Positions 1 to 11,035 of a stretch of DNA of 64,000 nucleotides are shown piece by piece. The notes under the pieces were generated by a model. The model worked only from the letters and a program-made list of their open reading frames with translations. It had not been told where the DNA came from and did no database searches. Both the position numbers and the translations under genes were made by a program. Numbering within the stretch: the stretch's first letter is position 1; each line of letters opens with the position of its first letter. Location of the stretch: positions 25,830,286 through 25,894,285 of the forward strand of contig CM069603.1 in assembly GCA_035771175.1 (NCBI GenBank). Direction: 5' to 3'. Source of the stretch: Paratinospora sagittata (taxonomy: Eukaryota; Streptophyta; Magnoliopsida; Ranunculales; Menispermaceae).

Positions 1-30
1 ATTCCAACAATGTCATCCCCCAAAATTGAA

Positions 31-307
31 TCAGATGGGAGTAATAGTGTCTTCATTAATGTTCAAAGAAACATAGCGTTCTCCATGTGAAGTCCAATTT
101 GTATACATTTTTAGAAAGCCATTCACTATAATATGTTCCCTTGCTACATCTCTTACCACAAAATAACAATTCTCACATTTCTTACATGGACAACAATTTT
201 TTTTCATTGAGGATTTATTAGTGAATGCAAAATCCAAATTTTTTTCAACTCCATCTTATATATTCTTTTGATAGCCTATTAAGTAGGTTAATCCAACTCT
301 TATCCAT
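31..307 (-). pseudogene. CACTA (En/Spm) transposase N-terminal fragment
   Basis: Reading leftward from the ATG at 307 gives MDKSWINLLNRLSKEYI, then a frameshift near 260-285, then a stretch with the pattern CPCKKC...RDV..EHIIVNGF...YTNW..HGE, ending at a stop at 31-33. This matches by eye the cysteine-containing 'transposase-associated' domain at the N terminus of plant CACTA (En/Spm, TnpD-like) transposases, where MD(K/R)SW, CPC..C and VNGF..YT.W..HGE are hallmarks. The rest of the transposase (the catalytic part) is absent, so this is a dead 5' scrap. No CACTA terminus or 3-bp target duplication is visible. The lineage call is family knowledge; the motifs and the frameshift are seen directly. 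Confidence 0.72.
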
Positions 308-310
308 AGT

Positions 311-583
311 TCCTTTCTTCAACTGCATAACGGAGACACACTACAAACTAAAAATATGTCCATTCTTTCTACAACACTAGAGAATCTTAGCAACTACATG
401 ACATTGATGTGATCTTGATCGTTCGATTGCTTCGATTCTTTAATCTATGACTTTGACTTTTCTGTAGCTTTTTATGACTTGATCAATATAACCTGTATCA
501 ACTTAGCCAAAAAGATTAGTGTCATAAAGGAATGTTGTTTGTTATCATCAAAACACTAAAAAGTGAGGGTCATTACACTAACA
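311..583 (-). repeat. SIRE-type copia LTR 5'-end fragment (H)
   Basis: The right edge (about 536-583) reads, on the minus strand, TGTTAGTGTAATGACC followed by TTTTGATGATAACAAACAAC. This is the same kind of LTR start seen in the other copia LTRs here (TTTTGATGATTACAAACAAC or close). The left boundary against the CACTA scrap is not clear. No coding capacity is seen. Confidence 0.4.
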
Positions 584-1175
584 GTGAGTTCCTCCAGAAG
601 GAGTGAGTTTCTCTCGAAGGAGTAAGTTCCTTCATGAGGAGTGCGTTCCTCGATATATGAACACACATTTCAAAACTCTTTAATAAAAACATGGAACATG
701 ATCATTTAAAGCATTTATCATGAAAAGATGTTATCAATCATAATTGGAAACAATAAACCAAAGAATCATGTAGTTGAAAGAAAAATGAAAACAGAGAAAA
801 ATCGAAAAACAAACACGTAGAGGTTTTTAAGGAAAACTGATCGAAAATCATGTCGTTGATCAATCTAAAAGGAAATCTACAACCTAAGAGAATCTAAGCA
901 ATTACAAAATGAAATTTTTCATTACAATACAATGTTTTGATCTCTTGTTGACTTTAGGTTGACTTTTGCTTGACTTTGGTTGACTAGCCTCCTTGCCTTG
1001 ACTTCATGCAAACCGAATGAATCTTCTTGACTTCAACTTGATCATTCTTGATCCTGAGCTTTGATTTTATCTTTCACTGAGTGGTCATTCGCTTTTTCTT
1101 AATCACATGGCTAAACATATGTTATCCCACTGAAACCACTGAATGCAGATGTTAGATCTCATGGAATATTGTTTG
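584..1175 (-). repeat. SIRE-type copia LTR G, left part
   Basis: This is minus-strand LTR sequence carrying a cluster of GGAGTGCGTTCC-like dyads at 585-652. It continues at 19,381 after the D insertion. Across the break the text reads GGAATATTGTTTG, then TAATCATCAAAATC, which restores the conserved LTR start of this family. The left side is cut off at about 584 by fragment H, so only part of this LTR is in the window. Confidence 0.5.
585..652 (-). promoter_or_regulatory. GC-rich dyad cluster in LTR G
   Basis: At least three units of the form AGGAGTNNGTTYCTY lie within 70 bp (for example AGGAGTGCGTTCCTC near 637-651). They resemble the AGGAGCGCGTTCCTT dyads of family C. The function is unknown; this is the position of a U3 (promoter-side) region. 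Confidence 0.4.
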
Positions 1176-1387
1176 TGTTAGACACCCAAGAACGGGTGGA
1201 TTGGGTGTAATGGCCATTTTTGAACTTTTCTAATTCCTTAATGAAACTCCTCAATAAAGTTGGATTGAATACTCAAATTAATCTAAGGTGCATAAAATAA
1301 AGCACACTAGCATTTATAGTGGTTCAACTGTGCTTACGTCCACTACCTAATCTCCCGATTAGGACATCCAAACTTCACTAATGAATC

Positions 1388-1635
1388 CTCTTATGGGTGA
1401 TGACCAACCCGTTACAAATGCCCTTTTATAGGTTCAAGGCAAACCTATCCTTTTGCGGGCTAAGAATGAACCTACAACTTCTTTTTGTGGGATAAGGAAG
1501 AACCGAGATCCTTTTCGCGGGCTAAGGATGAACGACTTGATCCTTTCCAAGGGAAAAAGAAAGGTCGAATTCCTTTCCACGGGCTAAGGAAGAACTGCTT
1601 AACCCTTTTCAAGATAAAGGATAAAACTAACCAGA
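1388..1635 (-). repeat. Stem-loop array in LTR D
   Basis: This is a row of about 30-bp units. Each is a short self-complementary stem around a CCCG-type loop, for example stem ATCCTT/AAGGAT near 1,508-1,530 and stem TTCCTT/AAGGAA near 1,570-1,592. The stems differ but remain paired. The array lies downstream of the TATA-like TTTATAGAGT at 2,044-2,053 in the element's own direction. Confidence 0.55.
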
Positions 1636-2298
1636 TTCTAACCTTGGGATCTCAAGTGAATCAAATTCACTTGACTTGGTTGTTTCAATCTTGAAACAAA
1701 CCAAAAAACTAAAAATAGTGAATATATTGTTTGTTCTAAGTAAGTAAAACAATTACAATGAAGCTCATAAATTCAAATACCAAATACAAGATATGGAAAT
1801 TTAAGCTCAAAGTGAAAAGAGACCTTACAATGATTTATACCTTTCTTGCAACCATATTTGCCCAAGAGAATAATTTTGAAGAAGCTTTATATGATGCACA
1901 AAGACATAGCTTGAAATCTAATCTTCAAATCAACATCTCTAAGTTCTAGGTTTTTGAAATTGCAAAATGATTAGATTTTGAAGAATACTCCCTAGATTCA
2001 CATGGTTATCTCTCTTTTCTTTAAAATGACCTAAGTGCATGCATTTATAGAGTAGAAGGGAGCACAAGCCGTTAAAGACAAGAAACTAGCCGTTGGAGGA
2101 TTAGATGACCGTTTTTCAAACGTTGAAAATGTGCTCAGAAAATTTGGATTGTTGATGAGCGTCCTCAATCTTGATTAGCGTCCTCAAGCACTCTCCAAAA
2201 ATTTTCTAGAAGTTCTTGAGCATCCTCAAGCTCGGTTAGTGTTCTCAAAATGAACAAGAGAATGTTTTGAGAACAAAACTAGAAAATGTCCTTCACTT

Positions 2299-4494
2299 TG
2301 TTGGCCCAATATTATAGTCCAAAAGGGGGGGGGGGTGAATTGATCTTGACAGATTTTTGCGTTACCTTTTGGATATTTTAATTAAACAAAGTAATGTGCA
2401 TAGTTCGTAACAATCCAAATAACAAATGCAGGAAAATAACTGAATACAAAGGATTTAGGGTGGTTTGGTTCTCCTTGAACCTACGTCAACTACCCAATCA
2501 CCACGATCAAGATTTCCCAACACACTATTGGCTAATCACTTATGGGTATAATTAGAAGTCGTTTATACTAACCAACAGCAGGGCCAAGTTAGAAAGCCAC
2601 CACAACTAACCTACCCAAGGGCTCGGTTAGAAAGCAGCAAACACTAACCCGCACAATGGCTTGGTTAGAAAGTCGTAGTCTAGCCTACACTAGGGCTTGG
2701 CTAGAAAGCCACAATTTGCAACCAACTTACGGGCGTGGTTACATGTCGTACAAATAAGGTATAGTCCCGGTTGACTTAACCAAGTCAACAATACATCAAG
2801 ATTACAAAGATATAGAGAAGTGCACAACAACACCCTCAAACAATATAGGCTTACAATCTTGAATGAGACAATAATCACTATTCCAACCATTATGATTCTA
2901 AATGATGCAAAATGTTGAAATAAGTTTTTGCTAAATGCAATCGATTCAAATATATGTGATGTAAAATAGTGAATCGAATATGCACAAATATCAAGATATT
3001 GATTCTAAATAACGATAAGTTTAAAGCTCAAGAATCAATATATCATGATGATCAAAGCTTGATGATTCTAAATGAATATGTGATTAAGATCAAGAATCAA
3101 ACAACTCAAGTATGATAAAAAAACTTCGATTCAATATAATATGATATTAGCACATGAATCGATATCTCAAACTAGTTATGAAACCACTAAACAAGGAATT
3201 TTGTTATGAAGATCAAGATAGGGTTTCACAAACACAATCAATACAAAATCAGTTTTAAAGATTATAATCTAAGCATAAAAACTGATTTGCATAAACCCAA
3301 AATCACAACAATCTAGTTTAGAAATGTATACCCCACTCGGTAAGGTTGAAGCACCAAGATTCTTCTTGTGTGAAGTTGGATGCGAGAAAGCACGATCAAG
3401 ACTCAAATAGAAGATGTAGAAATACTTGAATCGTTTTGAACACTTGCACAAGATAAACTCTCCAAGTTTCTCAAGGTTTCGAAAGATGTGGAGAACTATT
3501 CGGAAGATTGGATCAAATAATCAAATGTTGTTGAACTTTTTCTTTCAAAGAAGGATTAAATGACTCAAGAACTTGTTGTTTACTTGTAAAAAGACTTAGA
3601 CGAAAATGCACAAGTTCTCTAGATTTTGCAAAAGTTGTTTTTCAAATGAGTATAAGAAGGCGTTCCTTAACATAAGAGCGCGTTCCTTAATATGTCTGTT
3701 AGGCATAGGAATGGGTTCCTTCAACAAGAACCACTGACTCTTAAAGTTTTTCCTATTTTACCCTTGACATCAAGAGCCTGTTCTCCTTTAAGGAGCGTGT
3801 TCCTTTTCCCTGATCAGAAAAATTCTGAGTCTCGGAAAAAGCCATAGGAGTGTGTTCCTTAAACCCTGATAAAAAAATCACTGAGTCTCGGGAAAATGCT
3901 TAGGAGCGCGTTCCTTCACTGACAAGTGAAATAAACTTAATTTTTTTTATCATTACAGGTTTATGACATTGTCAAAAACATAGACTAACATTTTAAAAAT
4001 ATTTTAAAACATTTTTGACACGATTAAGGTATAATTAATACTGTTAAACATAAGTGATTCGATCGATTAAACCAATAATTAAAGCAATAAGTACAATACA
4101 AGTAAAACGGTAAAACCATGCAAAGTTGATAAGATGAATGCATGTTAAACATTGATCATTATATGTACGATAAACAATTATGAATAAGTAATAGCATAAT
4201 TATCAAACTAAAATATGTGCATGCATGATATTAATAAACTATATGAATGATTTTAAGAATATGCAAATCATATGTGATTGGAACAAGTAACTGTTACTCT
4301 ACAGTACTAAGATTCTACAAAAGTAATACAACCATTAAGCTCTTGAATCTTCGTGAGGTGTCGTTCCTTCCACATGGTTTGACATTGCAGTTGAATCCAT
4401 TAGATATATCTAGTTAGCACTGGAACAACTACGTCAAAGAGATTAGATAACAAAGGTATGTTGTTTGCAATCATCAAAACAAAATTGGGCAACA
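2299..4494 (-). repeat. 3' LTR of element C (2,196 bp)
   Basis: It begins TGTTGGCCCAATATTATAG and ends GGGCAACA on the plus strand. The stem-loop segment lies at 2,580-2,750 (stems such as GGCTT/AAGCC) and the GC-rich dyads at 3,654-3,921. A run of 11 G at 2,325-2,335 sits where sister LTRs have seven or fewer. It is clearly homologous to 39,424-41,760 and 46,429-47,317. Confidence 0.85.
3654..3921 (-). promoter_or_regulatory. GC-rich dyad cluster, LTR C
   Basis: Six near-palindromes of the form AGGAGCGCGTTCCTT occur at about 3,654, 3,675, 3,707, 3,791, 3,846 and 3,902, separated by unrelated sequence. They lie upstream of the expected TATA box (the sister LTR has CTATAAATACC on the minus strand at 40,750-40,760). 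They may be a multi-site enhancer; this is inference. Confidence 0.5.
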
Positions 4495-4512
4495 ATCTCC
4501 CCCTTTTTGATG
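4495..4512 (-). other. Polypurine tract of element C
   Basis: On the minus strand this reads CATCAAAAAGGGGGAGAT and directly abuts the 3' LTR. It is the plus-strand primer site of an LTR retrotransposon. The same tract is seen at 41,761-41,778, and at 26,813-26,824 in element F. Confidence 0.75.
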
Positions 4513-4959
4513 ATTTCAAACAAATTCACTATTGGCCTAATTGAAACAATCAGAATGATTTCTCAAGTGAATGAATGAGTGAAGTGAATAATTTTATCAT
4601 GCCATTTTTAAGAATATACTACTTAATAAAAGATTGAACATTCAATACCATGTGGAATAATCAATCAGATACCAATAAAAACGTACTCAAAGATATGATC
4701 ATTAAGCACAAAATGTACATGTATATTAATATAAACACATCAAGCATATACATGTGATCCTCATAGATGTGTACATCAAAAAATAAAGCACAAATAACAT
4801 AAGTACACACAAAGAGTAGAAAAGTGTAAACAAAAAAAATACAAAACATCTTCAACATGTATGTCCAACTCCAAACACTCCCCTTGAGTGTATAAACTCT
4901 CCCTCTGAGTATGTGCATATAATGATCTAGTCAATCAGACCAATCATTCTAATCTCTTT

Positions 4960-5191
4960 CCCTTTTAAAACATCAAAAAGAGGGTGTGCCTACGATAGAG
5001 GTGACGATCGAGGATCAAGAGATCTTAACCCGACGAATATATCTAGTGAGGATGGGGCATCATCCTCCATGGGGGTGGTCCCAGCATCTACATCAGGTAT
5101 GAGAGCAGTAGTAGAAGATGAGGTAGTAGAAAAGGAGCCGAAGTGGATAACTAGATCATGTCCCGGAGGCGGTGGGAAGATGCATAATCAA
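4960..5191 (-). pseudogene. Envelope-like ORF, C-terminal remnant (element C)
   Basis: This stretch lies between the RNase H stop codon and the polypurine tract and has no intact reading frame. It is clearly homologous to 42,220-42,460 in the 39,424-47,317 element (shared blocks around GGTGACGATCGAGGATCAA and GGTGGTCCCAGCATCT), which is the tail of that element's envelope-like frame. So copy C once had that frame and lost all but its end. Confidence 0.55.
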
Positions 5192-6159
5192 TTAAGCACT
5201 TGGCAAGTTTGGAAAGTCAAACATGCCCAATTCTCGCCTTATATTTGAAAATTGATCTTTAGCCAAAGGCTTAGTAAAGATATCAACTAATTGATCTTTA
5301 GTTCCAATGTGGATCAATTTCACATCTCCACGTTGCACATGATCTCGAAAAAAATGATGTTGAATTTCAATGCGTTTTGTTCGAGAGCGCATTACAAGAT
5401 TTTTGGAAATATTTATAGCGCTTGTATTATCACAATAAATATCTACACATGGAATATTGATTTGATAATTCGAAAGTTGTTGTTTAAGATATAACACTTG
5501 AGCAAAATAACTTCCGGCTGCAACGTATTCAGCCTCTGTTGTGGATAATGCCACTGAATTATGTTTCTTGCCAAACCAAGAAATGAGTGAATCACTCATG
5601 AAGTAAAAAAACCTCATGAGGTACTTTTTCGATCTGTTAAACTTTCGGCATAGTCGGAATCAACAAAGTTCTTGAGATCGAAAGAAGTTCCTTTAGCGTA
5701 CCAGATACCCATATCTAGTGTGCCACTAATGTATCAAAATATTCGTTTAACACACTTTAGATGAGACTCTTTAGGATCAGACTGGAATCTAGCACATAGA
5801 CAAACACCAAACAAAATATCAAGTCTGCTTGTCGTTAGATACAACAAACTTCCTATCATTCCTCGATATAGCTTAGGGTCGACTGGTTTGCCTTTTTTTA
5901 TCCTTATCCAGTTTTATAGTTGAATTACAAGGAGTATCAATAGTTTTCAAATTCTTGAATTTGAGTGTTTTAATCGTGTCTCTTGCATACTTTGATTGGT
6001 TTAAGAAAGTTCCATTTTTCATTTGCTTAATTTGTAAACCAGGGAAGTAGTTTAATTCTCCCATCATGTTCATTTCAAACTCACTTGTCATGATAGAGGA
6101 GAACTCATCACACAAGGTCTTGTTTGATGGACCAAAGATAACGTCGACAACATAGATTT
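5192..6159 (-). pseudogene. Copia pol, RT 3' part and RNase H (element C)
   Basis: The RNase H part (5,617-5,192) is open for 141 residues and has copia hallmarks: ALSTTEAEYVA, YCDNTSAINISKN, RTKRIEIQHHFFRDHV and KDQLVDIFTKPL, ending in a stop at 5,192. Upstream (5,618-6,159) the RT thumb can be followed through frameshifts and stops: an eroded catalytic box reading YVVD instead of YVDD, then GPSNK, FEMNMMGELNYFPGLQIKQ and TIDTPCNS. The frame is cut at 6,159 by element A and resumes at 16,178. It would act in the virus-like particle to copy element RNA, but this copy is dead. Confidence 0.88.
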
Positions 6160-6668
6160 TGTTAATCTAAGTGGTTCATCACTTACCACGTCCCTAAATA
6201 TACTATGATGAAGTATATTTTGATGATCACAAAAAAAATACTTTTCGATGCTAACGAGCCTTAATCAAGATCTCATCCAAGCACCTCAGGAAAGCAAAAA
6301 GCCAAGGAACGATTCGATCAAGGAACTCAAAGTCATATCCGACGTTCAAGATCGTTTCAATCAAAAGGACCTCAATGATCATATCCTGATTTCAAGATCA
6401 CTTCCCACGAACAATTCGATCAAGCTTCAAGTCTTCATCTTTCGATCAACGTTTAAGACATTCAACTCCAACGCAAAGTTCTTATTGAAGATCTCATAAT
6501 AAAGAGTTGGATTTAAAGATTATGAGAAAATGGGAAATACACTGTATTTAAGGTATATCTTTCTCTAATTGACATCGCTCAAACGTTTTCCAAAACCATG
6601 CACAAACCACTTGCATACTTGCGTGCTTTGATCATACGTTTTACGGTATTTCAAACAATTTAATTCTC

Positions 6669-9205
6669 TGTAACGCCCGTACCTTAGGATGACATCATTT
6701 TGACCCGTAGAGTACATGTATACATGTACGTATATGTATATGATGCTCGACGCGCGTTGGTTCAAGTGCCTTTGCATAAAGTTTCAAAATGATCGGAGAC
6801 CCGTTCGACGCCAAAACGTGTCGAAAATGGTGTTTTGGATCAGTGGAGCTCGTTCCTTGGAGGAAGAAATTTTTGTCATCGATTACATCAATTGCTTGAT
6901 CTCCTAGATCCGTGGTCCGATTGAGCTAAACTTTTTTCAGCTTATTTTTCTCTAATAGACCTTCATTATGAACGGTGAAAATCTTGATCAGAGTTGTCTA
7001 CTGTAAGTTATAAAGCTCCAAACACAATTTTTTCTGATTTACAGATTTTCTTGAGCAGTTTTGATCCAATGGTTGGATTTTGCAATCCCACCATTATATT
7101 GAGCTGAAAGTTTACCATAATGTCGGTAATTGACTCATAAAGCTTTGCAACGGTTAAAATGTTAAATTGATGAGTCATTTGCATAAAAGTGAGTATCTAA
7201 GAGGAAGTAATTGCAGCAGAAAAAAAAAATTGTTCATTTTGTTTAAGTGTATTTTGAGTTGTGGGCCCAAATTTTTCTATAATACAAACCAAAACGAGAT
7301 TTTCTCACACTTGCTCATTTTTCCACCTTCAAGAGTGCTAGAGAGCTTGGAAAAAGGGGAAAGAAGAGGAGAAGAGAAAAAGAAGGGAAAAATGAGGTTT
7401 TTGGGTGGATTCTAGCTCAAAGATCATCAAGGTAACCATTTCATTCCCATTTTTCTTCCTTCCATCATTTTCATAGACTTGACCTAAAACTAGTGTTTTG
7501 ACCTAGGGTTTTCTATTCAGATTTATTGTGATTTGTATGAAATTGATGAGTAATTATGGATGTATGACACTCTAAATTACTGATCTTGAATAGGGGGAAT
7601 CTAATTGTAGGGTAATTTTGGCTTATGCCATTAAAATTGACATTCCCATGCAATTTGGGGATTTTCATGTAAAGTTGGGATTTTGCCCAAATTAGGGCTT
7701 TTGACCTAAACCAAGTCAATTGACAAAATTAACTTGGGAATCATCTAATTGGACCTAAATGGAGTAGAACCATAGGTTTAGAATGTTTGAACCTATGATA
7801 ATTTAGCATGTCTTAGTTCAATTTGGCCTTATGTCATGTATTGCCAAATTGGGGATTTTGACCAAGATATAATCAATTGATGAAATTGACTTGATAAATA
7901 GTCACCTTAACCCTTACTATGATTGAATGTTTTGCATTATAGTGGTTGTGATCAAGGGGATCCATCTTTGGCATTCAATTTGGTTTATGTGTAGTTTGAT
8001 TTGATGTTAATTGGTCAAATTGAACAACGACGATTAGGCTCATGGGTTAGCCATTCTAGAATCATTAGTTAAATTTGAAATTGGGATTTAACATGGTTAT
8101 TAGCATACTTTGGCTGATTTTAATATTGTATGAACCATGTATATATTGTAGGGATTCTAACTGATTCGAGTAACCCACGTGGGGTAGTTGGAAGTCTATG
8201 TACGTGAGGTGATTGGTGATTGTACTAGTACTTGATTTTGGATTAGAAATTGGATTGGCTAGACTTAGCCAATCGAGAGTGAGTGTTCTTTTATTTGCTG
8301 GTTTCATATACGTGGCATTATATCCATATATATATATATATATATGGATATGGCATATGCATGTTTTAATTTATCCATGAAATGAAATTTGAGCATATTC
8401 CATTGGGTTATATTTGGGTAGCGTCTCCTAGCTTGATTTTCTTTTGGAAGTCTTGTAAGTCTAGAGAGATCCCCAGTGTGGACTTGGCAGAGGGTTTCAA
8501 GGGTAGGGGCAACCATTTTTTGATTAGGCCTGCTATAGGGTTTCGAAAGCATTGTAAATCGATGACATGCTCTTAGAATTCCTATTAGAATACGGGTAAG
8601 AGGTCATTCGGGCACGGGTTCCGCACACTCGTGTTCTCGAATTTGATTCTTACCTAGGAGGTGTTAGGATTGCATTGCATGTTGTTTAAATGGTATGCAT
8701 TGCCTTAATTATGACATGATGCATTATATTAGCAAGTATGTAATCTTGTTTTCATTTCCATGTTATCACATGCTATTTTAAATGTTTTAATGATCTTGAC
8801 ATGTTTTACATAAATGCATGTATATTGCCACTTGTAGAAGACATTCACTGAGCTTGTTGTAGCTCACACCTCATCCTTATCCTTTCAGGTTCTGATTCGA
8901 AAGGAAAAGGGAAGGCTTGATTGCGGAGCATTCCTTCAAGTATTTTGTTGATGTAGGTGTTGTACAGTTTAGTATTTTGATATTATGTACATGATAACAC
9001 CTAGTATTTGTATTAATAACACATAGATGGGTTGTGTATGTTTTATATTATTTGAATTTTTGGGATTTTATACATGGTATTTATGGAGATGAAATCTTTA
9101 ATTGTTGTTGATCATGATTAGATGATGTTGTAGGATTAATTGTATTTGGGATTTGTGTTTATGTTAGGCTGACAGTCATTACGTCACGTATAGTTGGTCG
9201 TGACA
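6669..9205 (+). mobile_element. Solo LTR, probable Tekay/Del-type gypsy (2,537 bp)
   Basis: It begins TGTAACGCCCGTACC, ends TTGGTCGTGACA, and is flanked by perfect TTCTC duplications (6,664-6,668 and 9,206-9,210). The empty site is present in the inverted sister LTR near 59,765-59,800, where the same host text runs uninterrupted through TTAATTCTCTATAT. No coding sequence is seen. It contains the dyad GGAGCTCGTTCC near 6,845, a purine-rich stretch at 7,345-7,395 and an (AT)n palindrome at 8,321-8,350. The gypsy assignment rests on the terminal bases and the resemblance to 33,627-38,985 and 49,321-52,235. It is the youngest layer here. Confidence 0.85.
8321..8350. repeat. 30-bp AT-rich perfect palindrome
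   Basis: TATCCATATAT is followed by an AT run and ATATGGATA. It equals its own reverse complement over 30 bp, being a microsatellite with symmetrical flanks. Confidence 0.8.
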
Positions 9206-9296
9206 TTCTCTATATTTAATTTGAAATTTATCGAGTTTATTCGCATTTATCGTATATTTAATTGCGAGTCAAAACTATTTTTAAAGAGATTTTCAG

Positions 9297-9865
9297 AACG
9301 TTGATAGTTCATTAGGACGTTGATAACGCTCAAGGTTGAATTGAACTGATTAATCAGGACACTCACTTGTAAAGTAACGGCCTCCATTTAATCAACCTCT
9401 GAAGTTGTCAGAACGCTGATTTAGTATAAGCTTATTGAAAGATTTTTAAAGTTCTTCAAAGATTTTATTTTTGAGAACACTGATAGTTATAAGTTGAATA
9501 AACTATGAGGACGCTACCTGGATAGGAGCGCCCTCACCTTTAGGAATCAACTTAATAACTTTCAGAACGCTGATTGTCCTTCAACGAACTTGTTATTGGT
9601 TTCAAATGTTTTTAATATGTGGTAGGACGCTTACAGTGTTGTAGCGCCCTCGTATTATGTTTTATGTTTTAACTGGTAGGATGCTTACTCGAAAAGTAGC
9701 GCCCTCATGCACTCGATTGTTTTAAAACATAGCAGGAAGCTAACTGTGCATTAGCGCCCTTAGGGTTAAGTCTTTTAAGTGTCAAAGTAAGTCAGGACAC
9801 TCACATTTCAATAGTGCCCTCATTTCATTGTTCAACAGGACGCTTATTCGTAATGAGCGCCCTCA
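9297..9865 (+). promoter_or_regulatory. Cluster of 29-bp GC dyads in U3 of LTR A
   Basis: Six clear units of about 29 bp each have a left arm AGGACGCTTAC and a right arm GTAGCGCCCTCA around 6-9 variable bases (starts near 9,508, 9,623, 9,678, 9,733, 9,794 and 9,837). Several half-units precede them. The arms are imperfectly complementary. In the unit at 9,794 both arms have changed together (CACT with AGTG instead of CGCT with AGCG). The text between units is not repeated, so this is not a simple tandem array. It lies 330-900 bp upstream of the TATA box. Confidence 0.6.
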
Positions 9866-10197
9866 AGGAACAAAACGACAAAGTTGATATTATGCGCAAG
9901 GACACTGATTACAGAATCAAGACGCTAACTCAACAACCGTCACTGTTTGAACAAGTACACTACATCAGTTTACTTTTTCAGAATAGAATTTGGCATAGAG
10001 TCCTTTTCAGACTTATCAGAGATCTTCTCTAATACATGAATTAAGTTTTTCTACAACTTTCATTTTTCATGAAATCTAAAAAGAACCGGGATGTTAGTGA
10101 AAATTAAAGTTGCCATTTTCATATAACATTCTAGCCTTGTGTGTAAACATTCATATTATTTGAACTTCAAATGTTTAACGACTATATCCTACTAAGT

Positions 10198-10208
10198 CTA
10201 TAAATACC
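10198..10208 (+). promoter_or_regulatory. TATA box of LTR A
   Basis: CTATAAATACC also occurs in the right copy (14,879-14,889, one change) and, reversed, in element C LTRs (17,533-17,543 and 40,750-40,760). It is taken as the U3/R promoter core; position and conservation support this. Confidence 0.6.
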
Positions 10209-11035
10209 ATCCCTTAGGATCAAACAACTTGCCGATCATTTTGTATTGTGCCAATACTCTTCTAAAGTTAGTTAGTGTCAAAATGCTTTTCAACTATCTA
10301 AACTTTCAAAGTATTTTTCACTGATACCTTTACGAATTCAATAGATTTTCATTTTGAGCTTCAATTCTTTTCTATCTCTTGAAATCTATTTGATCTGGTA
10401 TCTACTCAAATTCTCAACTGATTCATACTTGGTATCATTCTTGCTGAAGATAGAATTTGAGATATAGTTCATGAGAAATGTAGTCGTACTTGATTTCATA
10501 TCTTAAGTACTATATTGAATTATTTTAGTAGTTGCGTTAACTACTGATCATTGAATCAGAAGTTTCCATACTTATATTTCATATCTATTTTGAAAATTGT
10601 CTGTGTCTTTGATTTACACTAGTCCTTCATTTTCTAGTCAATGTTTATTGGTATCATATTATTTTCGAAGAAGCACTGATTTTTATATCATATCATTCAT
10701 GTTTTTTCAAACTGCTCTTGAGCAATACCGAACATTGAAAGGTAAATAACTGTAAGTGTATTTCATCTTAGCATTACGTATTCATATTTCATATCTTTGT
10801 AATGCTATGTAATGAGCTTAATTGTAAAGTGTTCTACTCAGTTAGAACTGACATTATTGTGTTGTAATGCTGGTGTGTTCCTAGACTAAAAAAATCAAGA
10901 CAAGTGAATGTGGTTCACTTAATGATTTCAGGATTGGAATCATGGTAGGTTGTCTCTTAACCTGTAAAAGAGAACCGGTTCATCCTAATCCCGTAAAAGG
11001 ATAGGTGTGTCCTTAACCTGTAAAAGGATAGGTTA

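Noticed and set aside
2325..2335. A run of 11 G as a possible G-quadruplex
   Set aside because: It is an expanded copy of the short G run found at the same place in all these LTR ends. A single run does not make a four-tract motif, and homopolymer error is possible.
4661..4918. An 85-residue hydrophobic frame that looks like a membrane protein
   Set aside because: It lies in AT-rich non-coding sequence between the polypurine tract and the envelope-like tail of element C. The hydrophobic residues follow from TA-rich codons, and the homologous region at 41,900-42,150 is not open.
9297..9865. Regularly sized 29-bp repeats that could suggest a CRISPR-like array
   Set aside because: Unit spacing is irregular, the sequence lies in a plant LTR, and the same units occur in several LTR copies on both strands. 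There are no cas genes and no leader.
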